A stretch of DNA of 5,691 nucleotides, taken from the NCBI GenBank assembly GCA_046086245.1, contig JBJSXB010000294.1, positions 1 to 5,691 on the forward strand, in the 5' to 3' direction. Under the pieces are notes generated by a model. That model saw only the letters and a list, made by a program, of their open reading frames with translations, did no database searches and was not told the origin of the DNA. The position numbers and the translations under genes were made by a program. How positions within the stretch are numbered: position 1 is the first letter of the stretch; each line of letters starts with the position of its first letter. The stretch is from F1-20-MAGs016 sp046086245. GTDB taxonomy: Bacteria > Planctomycetota > Planctomycetia > Pirellulales > UBA1268. Below, piece after piece: positions 1 through 5,189 of the stretch.

Positions 1-86
1 GTCGCCGCCGATGTGACGAGGCCGGCCACGGCCAGCACCGCCAGCAACGGCAGTCCCGCTCGCACGTCGGTCGGCCGTGGCGTCAT
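1..86 (-). CDS. N-terminal fragment of an exported or membrane-anchored protein (partial, runs off left edge)
   Basis: Reading the minus strand from ATG at 86-84 gives 28 residues before the window ends: a short polar, basic start (MTPRPTDVRAG) followed by a hydrophobic stretch (LPLLAVLAVAGLVTSAA). This is the layout of a Sec signal peptide or a single N-terminal membrane helix. The start is supported by a GAGGGAG Shine-Dalgarno sequence eight bases upstream. The gene is divergent from the membrane-protein gene at 169, so the two share the 82-bp region between them. Nothing beyond the export signal can be seen, so no function can be assigned. The reading frame is too short to be certain, but the combination of a good ribosome site, an uninterrupted frame and a textbook signal sequence makes chance unlikely. 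Confidence 0.7.
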   Translation of the reverse strand, partial: MTPRPTDVRAGLPLLAVLAVAGLVTSAA

Positions 87-94
87 TCCCCGCG

Positions 95-101
95 CTCCCT
101 C
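95..101 (-). promoter_or_regulatory. Ribosome binding site of the left-edge gene
   Basis: On the minus strand this reads GAGGGAG. Its GGGAG core ends eight bases before the ATG at 86. It fixes the start of the partial left-edge gene, and it argues against the membrane-protein gene on the plus strand beginning upstream of 169 at the ATG at 13. Confidence 0.6.
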
Positions 102-110
102 GAGAACCAC

Positions 111-116
111 ATCGTA
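111..116 (-). promoter_or_regulatory. Candidate -10 box for the left-edge gene
   Basis: The minus strand reads TACGAT, matching the -10 consensus TATAAT at four positions including the key first A and last T. It would place a transcription start near 104 and a leader of about 18 bases containing the Shine-Dalgarno sequence. No clear -35 element was found. This is sequence inspection only. Confidence 0.3.
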
Positions 117-156
117 TCGTCCGGCGGCCCATCGCGGCGACACCATCGGGGGCCGG

Positions 157-162
157 TATCAT
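157..162 (+). promoter_or_regulatory. Candidate -10 box for the multi-pass membrane protein
   Basis: TATCAT matches TATAAT at five of six positions in otherwise very GC-rich DNA. A start about seven bases downstream would fall on or next to the ATG at 169, so the transcript could be leaderless. This agrees with the lack of a convincing Shine-Dalgarno sequence there. A weak -35-like GCGACA lies at 137-142, but the 14-base spacing is shorter than usual. Confidence 0.35.
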
Positions 163-168
163 GGCCGC

Positions 169-1374
169 ATGGCGACCCTCGTCGCGGCACCCGCCGACGC
201 CCACCAACCGCCGGTCGACGCCGGCGCGGAGTCCGTTCCGCACGTCGCCTTCGCCACGTTGCCTCCCTGCCCACAGCCGCTCCGCCATCCGTTCCGGGCG
301 CTGGCGTGGTGCGTCTCGATCACCGCCGGTGTGGCGAGCCTGATGATGCTCCTGTCGGTGCTGGCGGCGATCCCCGTGGCCAACTTCCTCGCCCTTGGCT
401 ACATGCTCGAGGGGGAGGGACGCGTGGTGCGGTCCGGCCGACTGCGCGACGGCGTGCCGCTGCTCGGCGGCTTGCCGCGCCTGGGTGCGGTCGTGTTCGG
501 CACCTGGGCGTCGCTGCTGGTGGTGCGTGCGGTCACCACGCTGGCCGTCGATGCCGCACTGGTCGATCCCGACGGTGCGGCAGCCTCGCGCTGGGCGGTC
601 GCCCGGCTGGTGGTGGCGCCGCTGGTCGGCCTGCACATCGCCCTCGCCTGGCGCGCGGGGGGGAGCCTGTCGGCGTTCCTGCGACCGCTTCGCAACGCCC
701 GCTACTGCCACGCCTGCTGGCGCGAGGGAACGCTGTGGAGCGGGGCGGCGGACGGCATCGCGGCGGTGATTCGTGGCATCCGGCCGCTGCGCCTGTTCGT
801 CCTCGGCGTCGGCGGCTTCCTCGGGGCGTTCGTCTGGCTCGTGGTGCCGACGCTGCTGTTTTCCCGGTTGCGTGACACGCAGCACCCGGGGGCGGTCCTG
901 GTGACGATCGCCGGTGGCGTGCTCTTGCTGGCGGTGCTCAGCCACGTTCCGTTGATGCAGGCGCGGTTCGCCGCCGAGGGCCGGATGGCGGCGTTCCACG
1001 AGGTGGCCGCGGCCCGTGCCGTCCTGCGGCGCGGGCCGCTGCTGGTGCCGGTGGCGCTGGTGCTGCTGTACGGCCTGTCGTTGCCGCTCTCGCTGTTGAA
1101 GGTGATCGCCACCCCCCGCGACGCCGTCTGGCTGCTGACCCCGATCTTCGTCGCCACCATCTTCCCGGCGCGACTCGCCCTCGGCTGGGCGATCGCCCGC
1201 GCCGGGCGGCAGCCGCGCCCACGCTGGATCGGGTTCCGTCTCCTCGGGATGGCACTGCTCACCGCGGCGCTGACGGTCTACCTGTTCCTGCTTTTCTTCA
1301 CCCCCGCGATCGATGCCCTCGGCCGCCGGGTGCTGCTCGATCATCACGCCCTCCTTCTCCCCACCCCGTTTTGA
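169..1374 (+). CDS. Multi-pass inner-membrane protein of unrecognised family
   Basis: The 401-residue product has a polar N-terminus of about 40 residues and then roughly eight hydrophobic segments, at about 50-79, 105-122, 142-161, 206-232, 241-262, 289-313, 319-345 and 356-379. The loop after the first segment carries a charged motif, MLEGEGRVVRSGRLRDG (79-95). A second soluble loop (162-205) contains YCHACWREG with Cys180 and Cys183. I recognise no catalytic motif or transporter signature. I have an impression that similar 'LEGEGR' membrane proteins occur in planctomycetes as hypothetical proteins, but I cannot confirm it. The start at 169 is preferred because the open frame upstream, back to 13, covers the promoter region and the divergent gene and encodes a low-complexity Arg/Ser/Thr-rich stretch. 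It appears to be a single-gene unit: the next gene starts 101 bases downstream behind a hairpin and its own -10-like box. Being a membrane protein is secure; function is unknown. Confidence 0.85.
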   Translation: MATLVAAPADAHQPPVDAGAESVPHVAFATLPPCPQPLRHPFRALAWCVSITAGVASLMMLLSVLAAIPVANFLALGYMLEGEGRVVRSGRLRDGVPLLGGLPRLGAVVFGTWASLLVVRAVTTLAVDAALVDPDGAAASRWAVARLVVAPLVGLHIALAWRAGGSLSAFLRPLRNARYCHACWREGTLWSGAADGIAAVIRGIRPLRLFVLGVGGFLGAFVWLVVPTLLFSRLRDTQHPGAVLVTIAGGVLLLAVLSHVPLMQARFAAEGRMAAFHEVAAARAVLRRGPLLVPVALVLLYGLSLPLSLLKVIATPRDAVWLLTPIFVATIFPARLALGWAIARAGRQPRPRWIGFRLLGMALLTAALTVYLFLLFFTPAIDALGRRVLLDHHALLLPTPF

Positions 1375-1397
1375 ACGCGACGGGCCGCGGCACGGCG

Positions 1398-1414
1398 GCG
1401 TCGCGTGGCGACGC
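1398..1414 (+). terminator. Perfect 7-bp hairpin after the membrane-protein gene
   Basis: GCGTCGC, loop GTG, GCGACGC: a perfect all-Watson-Crick 7-bp stem beginning 24 bases after the stop at 1374. There is no T-tract after it, so it is not a standard intrinsic terminator. It could slow or end transcription with another factor, protect the 3' end, or be a protein-binding palindrome, since it lies just upstream of the -10-like box at 1428. In DNA this rich in G and C, chance is possible. Confidence 0.3.
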
Positions 1415-1424
1415 GCGGCGGCGG

Positions 1425-1433
1425 TGGTAGAGT
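1425..1433 (+). promoter_or_regulatory. Candidate extended -10 box for the coiled-coil protein
   Basis: TGGTAGAGT contains TAGAGT (1428-1433), with the first A and last T of the -10 consensus, preceded by TG one base upstream as in extended -10 promoters. It would start transcription near 1440, giving a leader of about 36 bases that contains the GGAG ribosome site. No clear -35 element is seen, which is tolerated by extended -10 promoters. Confidence 0.35.
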
Positions 1434-1464
1434 CGAATGGTTGTCCGCACCCGCCCCGCCGCCC

Positions 1465-1468
1465 GGAG
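1465..1468 (+). promoter_or_regulatory. Ribosome binding site that fixes the start at 1476
   Basis: GGAG lies seven bases before the ATG at 1476. The frame also has an earlier ATG at 1437, but that one sits directly behind the -10-like box and has no ribosome site. A further in-frame ATG at 1482 is possible. Confidence 0.55.
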
Positions 1469-1475
1469 TCCAGCG

Positions 1476-2165
1476 ATGACCATGATCCCGATCCATGCCG
1501 GGCGCGCCGTGGCGCTCGGGCGTCACGCCTCCGTCGCGTCGCTCGTCGCCACCGCCTTGGCCATCGCTCCGGCCGTCGTGCCGGCCTCGGCCCAGCCGCC
1601 GCGCGAACCGCCGGCGGCGGGCGACGCCGACGGCACGGAGCCGGTCGACTTCTCCGCACGTGAGCGGCAGCATGCCGCGCTCCATGTCCGCTACGCGGAG
1701 GCGCGGGTGCGACTCGCGCAGGCCGATCTCGAGAAGGCCCGGGAGCTCAACCGTCAGGTTCCGAACGCCGTCTCGGCGATCGAACTCGCCGCGCTCGAGG
1801 ATCGGATCGCACTGCTCGAAGGACTCGCGCGCGACGCGCGCGAGCGGCCGCACGGCAACGGCCTGGCGGTCCAGCGCGCCTCGTCGCGCGATGCGGCGCG
1901 GCGCGCGCTGGCGGCCATCGAAACCGCCCGTCGCGTGAAACGCAGCAGCGGATCGGACGGCAGCCGCATCACCGACATCGACCTCTCACGGCTCGAACTC
2001 CGGGCCGAGGTGGCACGGCTCCGCGCCGAACTGTGGGACGATCCGGTGATGGTCCCGTCGCTGATCGACGAGATGCAGGTGCAGATCGAGCAGCTTTCGG
2101 AGCAGGTCCACGATCTCACCCACCAACTCGAGTTGCTTCGTGCCGGCGGCGTGATCGCCCGATGA
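1476..2165 (+). CDS. Secreted coiled-coil protein of unknown function
   Basis: The 229-residue product begins with a long signal peptide: basic/polar start, hydrophobic core at about 18-36, and a likely cleavage after PASA before Gln40. After a short Pro/Ala-rich spacer the mature part is almost entirely predicted helix with heptad-like spacing. The first block (about 63-122) includes YAEARVRLAQADLEKARELN, then QVPNAVSAIELAALEDRI. A basic loop (about 123-165) follows. The second block (about 168-222) includes LSRLELRAEVARLRAEL, WDDP (187-190) and EMQVQIEQLSEQV. This resembles coiled-coil regions of periplasmic adaptor and TolC-like proteins, but no lipoyl, barrel or other domain is present, so I infer a free periplasmic or envelope coiled coil. 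I think related secreted proteins occur in planctomycetes without known function. It converges on the ExbB/ExbD operon with 21 bp between stop codons, which does not by itself link them functionally. Confidence 0.8.
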   Translation: MTMIPIHAGRAVALGRHASVASLVATALAIAPAVVPASAQPPREPPAAGDADGTEPVDFSARERQHAALHVRYAEARVRLAQADLEKARELNRQVPNAVSAIELAALEDRIALLEGLARDARERPHGNGLAVQRASSRDAARRALAAIETARRVKRSSGSDGSRITDIDLSRLELRAEVARLRAELWDDPVMVPSLIDEMQVQIEQLSEQVHDLTHQLELLRAGGVIAR

Positions 2166-2195
2166 CCCGCGCGGGCCGCGGCGCCTTTACGGCGC
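2166..2195. other. Convergent gene junction with short palindromes
   Basis: The 21 bases between the convergent stop codons contain a perfect 10-base palindrome CCCGCGCGGG (2166-2175), followed by CCGCGG (2176-2181). A small stem GCGCC, loop TTTAC, GGCGC (2181-2195) overlaps the stop of the minus-strand gene. None has a T-tract. They may help stop transcription from both sides, but short palindromes are common in DNA of this composition. Confidence 0.25.
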
Positions 2196-4097
2196 AGCCC
2201 CGGGGAGCGGCGGCGCGGCCGGGCCGATCGCCGCGGTGGGAAGGTGCCGCGCCGGCACCTCCAGCGCCAGCAGATGCAGCGCCGTGACGTAGACACGGCC
2301 GCCATAGCCGCCCCACCGATCGGGCACCGGCCCGAGGGGATCCCAGCTTCCGGCGAACGGGCCGGATCGCTCCTGCCGATCGTCGAGCAGACGGCACAGC
2401 GCCGCGTACCAGCGCTCCCAGTCGGGGCCGCCGGTATGGACGAGAACCTGCGAGGCGTAATACCAGTAGTAGGCGTCACGCCGCCGGTCGCGCGGGGTGC
2501 CGTACCCCGGCTCGAATCCCGCCAGCGCGCGGGCGGCCCGCGCGACCGCGGGATCGTCCACCGGCGTGCCGGTGTGCAGCTGCATCAGCGTCCCCAGCGC
2601 GGTCATGCACGCGGTCGACAGCGCGGACGGTCGCTGCTGCGGATCACGCACGTTGTACGTGAATCGCGTGGTGGCGATGTCGCCGACGGCGTCCGCCGCG
2701 GCCGACGCGTCGAGCAAGGTGCGCACGCGGGCGACGACCGCGGGATCGACCGTGATCCCGGCGAGCTGGCCGGAGCGCAGCGCGATGAGCATCCAGCCAC
2801 TGACCGAGAGATCGGCGTCGGACCGGGGGGTGTAGCGCCATCCCCCGCGCTCGGGATGCTGGCTGGCGGCGATGAACCCGCAGGCTTTCTCGGCAGCGGG
2901 CTTGACCAGCGGATCGCCCGTCATGCCCACCGCCTCACACAACGCCATCGTGCCGATCGCATGGCTGTACATCCAGGCGCAGCTGTCGGAGAGGGGATCC
3001 GCCGGCTGATAGAGATCGCCGTCCTCGGCTTGAGCGCGTATCAGCCATTCCAGCCCGCGGCGGACGCTGTCGCGATGCGGGCCGTCGAAGTGGTCGTGGC
3101 CGGCCCCGAGGAAGGCGAGCAGTGCCAAGCCGGTGGCGGCGGTATCGCTGCGCACCTTGGTTGCACCACGCGGGTCGTTGGTCGCCGTGCCGTCGAGCGA
3201 CCAACTCCCGTCGGCACGCTGCCCGCGGGCGAGAAAGGCGAGTCCCCGTTCGATGGTGCCGTCCACGGGCGTCGGCACCCGGCGCTCCAGCGCCCGCCCC
3301 GCGAACGGTCGTGCGACCGCCCGCACGCGCCCTTCCGGCGGCAAGACGGTCGGCGTACCCCGGGCCGCCGCTGCCGGACGGACCGGCAGCTCGGGGCCGA
3401 CCACGGTGCCGCGTCCGGCGCGCACCGCGGCGGGCGCGGCGGCCACGGACAGCGGCTCGTCGACCGCCACCGCGGCGGGGGTGGTGGCTGCGGCGTTCGA
3501 CGGCGCCGGCCGCTGCGGGCGCGGCGCCGGCCGAATGCCGAGGGAGGCCAAACCGTCGGCCGGGAGCCGGGGCGCCGTGGATGGTGCGGTGTCGGCCAGA
3601 GCGGGCACGGGCAGGAGGTCGGCGACGGTGACACGTGTCGGATCGGGGGGCACCTCCACGGCGCCGCGGACGGCGGCGGTGGGGGTGGGGACGGGTGGCG
3701 CGTCGGCCACCGCCGGCCGGTCGGGCATGGACGGCGTCACCACCGACTCGATCAGATCGACCGCCGGCGCCGATGCCGCCGGCGAGCGGTCGGCGGCGGG
3801 GACGACAGGCGCGACCAGCGTCGTGCCGATCGGGATGTCGAGGGGTGCCTCGTGGGCGGCGGCGGCCGATGGCCGGTCGGCGACGGTGATCGGATAGTCC
3901 CGCGGCGGCGGCCGTTCACGGGGCCCATCGTCGGCATCGACCGCTCCGCTCCCGACGACACGCAGCGGCACCCGCGCCAGGCCACCGGCCAACCACACAT
4001 GCGCCGCCACGCTCGCCGCCAGCGCCGCGGCGAGACGGAAGCGGTTCCGCCACACGATTCCGCCCGGCGACTCCCCGGACGACGACGTCGCGGCCAA
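2187..4097 (-). CDS. TonB/TolA-like anchored protein with a C-terminal terpenoid-cyclase-type alpha/alpha toroid
   Basis: The 636-residue product has three parts. Residues 1-41 are a short cytoplasmic end with a basic patch (VWRNRFR) and one membrane helix (about 20-41) containing Ser29 and His33 in the SVAAH pattern, the S-x3-H spacing of the TonB and TolA anchors. Residues about 45-275 are a Pro/Ala/Val-rich, low-complexity linker, expected in the periplasm. Residues about 278-615 form an alpha/alpha toroid of the prenyltransferase/squalene-cyclase superfamily. Its repeat motifs are GLAFLARGQRADGSW (285-299), GLEWLIRAQAEDGDLYQ (348-364), FIAASQHPERGGWRYTP (408-424), DAYYWYYASQVLVHTGG (541-557) and GGRVYVTALHLLALEV (599-614). 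The squalene-hopene cyclase DxDD acid motif is not seen inside the toroid, so I do not call it a cyclase. It is the last gene of an operon with exbB and exbD and sits where tonB or tolA would be expected. I infer that it couples to the ExbB/ExbD stator; the substrate or partner of the toroid is unknown. The start is TTG, chosen for the AGGAGG five bases upstream. Confidence 0.88.
   Translation of the reverse strand: MAATSSSGESPGGIVWRNRFRLAAALAASVAAHVWLAGGLARVPLRVVGSGAVDADDGPRERPPPRDYPITVADRPSAAAAHEAPLDIPIGTTLVAPVVPAADRSPAASAPAVDLIESVVTPSMPDRPAVADAPPVPTPTAAVRGAVEVPPDPTRVTVADLLPVPALADTAPSTAPRLPADGLASLGIRPAPRPQRPAPSNAAATTPAAVAVDEPLSVAAAPAAVRAGRGTVVGPELPVRPAAAARGTPTVLPPEGRVRAVARPFAGRALERRVPTPVDGTIERGLAFLARGQRADGSWSLDGTATNDPRGATKVRSDTAATGLALLAFLGAGHDHFDGPHRDSVRRGLEWLIRAQAEDGDLYQPADPLSDSCAWMYSHAIGTMALCEAVGMTGDPLVKPAAEKACGFIAASQHPERGGWRYTPRSDADLSVSGWMLIALRSGQLAGITVDPAVVARVRTLLDASAAADAVGDIATTRFTYNVRDPQQRPSALSTACMTALGTLMQLHTGTPVDDPAVARAARALAGFEPGYGTPRDRRRDAYYWYYASQVLVHTGGPDWERWYAALCRLLDDRQERSGPFAGSWDPLGPVPDRWGGYGGRVYVTALHLLALEVPARHLPTAAIGPAAPPLPGAAP
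2253..3266 (-). other. Region encoding the alpha/alpha-toroid domain (residues 278-615)
   Basis: This part of the 636-residue protein holds the repeated helix-turn-helix units with 'hydrophobic helix, Q-x-x-DG-x-W' turns that mark the prenyltransferase/squalene oxidase repeat superfamily. An Asp-Ser-Cys triplet (371-373) recalls the zinc-binding DxC of protein prenyltransferase beta subunits. The matching late histidine is not found: the YVT at 603-605 would align with YHT. The fold assignment is firm; enzymatic activity is not supported. Confidence 0.75.
3975..4040 (-). other. Region encoding the TonB/TolA-like membrane anchor (residues 20-41)
   Basis: A single hydrophobic helix follows a basic cytoplasmic stub and contains Ser29 (codon 4013-4011) and His33 (codon 4001-3999). 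E. coli TonB has S-x3-H with His20 and TolA has S-x3-H with His22; these residues contact the ExbB/ExbD or TolQ/TolR complex. Having the same spacing in a protein encoded directly after exbD is the basis for calling it TonB/TolA-like. Confidence 0.6.
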
Positions 4098-4102
4098 CGG
4101 CC

Positions 4103-4108
4103 CCTCCT
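4103..4108 (-). promoter_or_regulatory. Strong ribosome binding site for a TTG start, overlapping the exbD stop
   Basis: The minus strand reads TGAGGAGGGG here. AGGAGG (4108-4103) shares its first base with the last base of the exbD stop TGA (4110-4108) and ends five bases before the TTG at 4097-4095. This decides the unusual TTG start, because no ATG lies in frame near it, and it suggests that translation is coupled to exbD. Confidence 0.75.
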
Positions 4109-4539
4109 CACCGCGCGGTGCGGTCGGCTTCGACGACCGATTGCACGTGATAATCCTCGATTCCCGCCAGCACGCAGGCGTTCATCGCCCCCACGACGTA
4201 CTTGTGCGGCACCTCCTCGTCGGCGCGGAGGACGACAGCTTGGCCGGCCGGCTGGTCGGCGGCCGCCTGGCGCAGTAGCCGCTCCAACTCCTCCAACTCC
4301 ACCGGCCGCGCGCCGGCGTGATACGCCCCCGTGCGGTCGATGTTGATGACGAACTCGCGCGACCGGCTGGTGAGTGGCTTGGCCGCGCTCGCTTCGGGCA
4401 GAACCACGTCGATCACCCGGTCCGCCTCCTCCAACCGACTGGCGACCAGGAAGAAAATCATCAGCAGGAACACGACGTCGATGAGCGGCGTCATCTCCAG
4501 CCCGCTGCCCAGCCGTCCCTTGTCGATGCGCACGCTCAT
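4108..4539 (-). CDS. exbD: ExbD/TolR-family biopolymer transport protein
   Basis: The 143-residue length is normal for ExbD/TolR. A short cytoplasmic N-terminus (MSVRIDKGRLGSGLEMTPL) leads into one membrane helix (about 18-34, LIDVVFLLMIFFLVASR). Asp21 in this helix is the protonatable residue equivalent to Asp25 of E. coli ExbD. The periplasmic part (about 45-143) has the usual elements: VIDVVLPEA, a FVINIDRTG strand, an ELEELERLLRQAA helix, AVVLRADEEVPHKYVVGAMN, and a final strand HVQSVVEA. Two such subunits sit in the pore of an ExbB pentamer and use the proton gradient to drive a TonB or TolA partner. The ATG overlaps the exbB stop in ATGA and has a GGGAGG site seven bases upstream. The following gene starts ten bases after its stop. 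The family is certain; whether it serves a Ton-like or Tol-like role is not. Confidence 0.95.
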   Translation of the reverse strand: MSVRIDKGRLGSGLEMTPLIDVVFLLMIFFLVASRLEEADRVIDVVLPEASAAKPLTSRSREFVINIDRTGAYHAGARPVELEELERLLRQAAADQPAGQAVVLRADEEVPHKYVVGAMNACVLAGIEDYHVQSVVEADRTAR

Positions 4540-5189
4540 CGATCGGCCTCCCCCGACTCGATCGCCGGAAGCACGCGCGCGAGCAACGCATCGACACGCC
4601 GGAATCCGGCCATGATCCGCCCCTCGAGCAGGTGCGCGAGCACCGCCGCGGGGATCGCCACGCACAATCCGGCGAAGGTGGTGATCAGCGCCACGTAGAT
4701 CCCGGACGCCAACTCGGCCGCGCGATTGGCGCCGGCTTCGAGTTGCGCCGTCGTGTAGAAGGCGAGGATCATCCCCTGGACCGTCCCGAGCAGCCCGAGG
4801 AGCGGCGTCACCTGGACCGCCAGGGTGATCGGTCGGATATTGGCGTACAGCGCCGCCGCCTCGCGTTCCTTGGCCACCTCGACCGCTCGCTCCACTTCCG
4901 CGGCAGGCCGCCCGGCCCGCGCCGTCGCGGCGCGGAGCACCGCACCGGCCACCCCCCCGCCGCGGTCGCAGCGTTCGCGCACGCGGCGCGGATCGCAGGG
5001 ACGCTCGCCGACGAGCCGGTCGAGATCGGCGGCGAACCCGCGGGGAACGAACCGCCCGGGACGCAGCGCCCAGGCGCGCTCCAGCGCGAACGCGAGGACC
5101 ACGACCGACAGCGCCGCGATCGGCCACATCAGCGGCCCGCCGGCGAGAAACATCTCCCACAGGTTGCGGACGTCGGACAGTTCGTTCAT
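4536..5189 (-). CDS. exbB: ExbB/TolQ-family proton channel subunit (lacks the TM3 glutamate)
   Basis: The 217-residue product has the three-helix ExbB/TolQ/MotA-family layout. TM1 is at about 18-38 (PLMWPIAALSVVVLAFALE), followed by a charged cytoplasmic loop at about 40-118. TM2 is at about 119-147 with the family signature VTPLLGLLGTVQGMI, and TM3 is at about 163-188 with GIYVALITTFAGLCVAIPA. Thr128 and Thr171 align with the pore threonines Thr148 and Thr181 of E. coli ExbB. Odd point: E. coli ExbB has Glu176 in an EAL sequence at the start of TM3, whereas here it is Val166 (VAL, codon GTG at 4694-4692). In the cell it should form the pentameric inner-membrane stator around ExbD. Its ATG overlaps the stop of the TPR gene (ATGA) and its stop overlaps the exbD ATG (ATGA), so all three are translationally coupled. 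The start is supported by AGGAGAGGG upstream; longer frames upstream are shadows of the TPR gene. Confidence 0.93.
   Translation of the reverse strand: MNELSDVRNLWEMFLAGGPLMWPIAALSVVVLAFALERAWALRPGRFVPRGFAADLDRLVGERPCDPRRVRERCDRGGGVAGAVLRAATARAGRPAAEVERAVEVAKEREAAALYANIRPITLAVQVTPLLGLLGTVQGMILAFYTTAQLEAGANRAAELASGIYVALITTFAGLCVAIPAAVLAHLLEGRIMAGFRRVDALLARVLPAIESGEADR
4547..4552 (-). promoter_or_regulatory. Ribosome binding site of exbD
   Basis: The minus strand reads GGGAGG, seven bases before the exbD ATG at 4539 and inside the end of exbB. It selects this ATG within a frame that is open far upstream. Confidence 0.65.

Noticed and set aside
13..168. N-terminal extension of the membrane protein back to the ATG at 13
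   Set aside because: It would overlap the start of the divergent gene and both promoters, and encodes a low-complexity Arg/Ser/Thr-rich stretch; the hydrophobic, protein-like sequence belongs to the frame from 169.
1437..1475. Start of the coiled-coil protein at the ATG at 1437
   Set aside because: There is no ribosome site before it, it sits directly on the -10-like box, and it would place 13 basic, non-signal residues ahead of the signal peptide. The ATG at 1476 has GGAG seven bases upstream.
3430..3760. GGC/GCC/GGT-rich stretch considered as a possible DNA repeat
   Set aside because: It is low-complexity coding sequence for the Pro/Ala/Val linker. No regular repeat unit could be defined.
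3927..3938. DADD (residues 54-57 of the toroid protein) as the DxDD catalytic motif of squalene-hopene cyclases
   Set aside because: It lies just after the membrane helix in the disordered linker, over 200 residues before the toroid, so it cannot be the catalytic acid in the cavity.
2187..4097. Annotation as a squalene-hopene cyclase in hopanoid synthesis
   Set aside because: Only one domain of about 340 residues is present, about half the size of a full cyclase. It lacks DxDD in context and is fused to a membrane anchor in an ExbB/ExbD operon with no isoprenoid genes nearby.
2244..4346. A 700-codon open frame on the plus strand, antisense to the toroid gene and exbD
   Set aside because: Its product is Arg/Gly/His-rich with no recognisable domain, and it lies wholly opposite genes with clear family motifs. 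Long antisense frames are expected in DNA this GC-rich.
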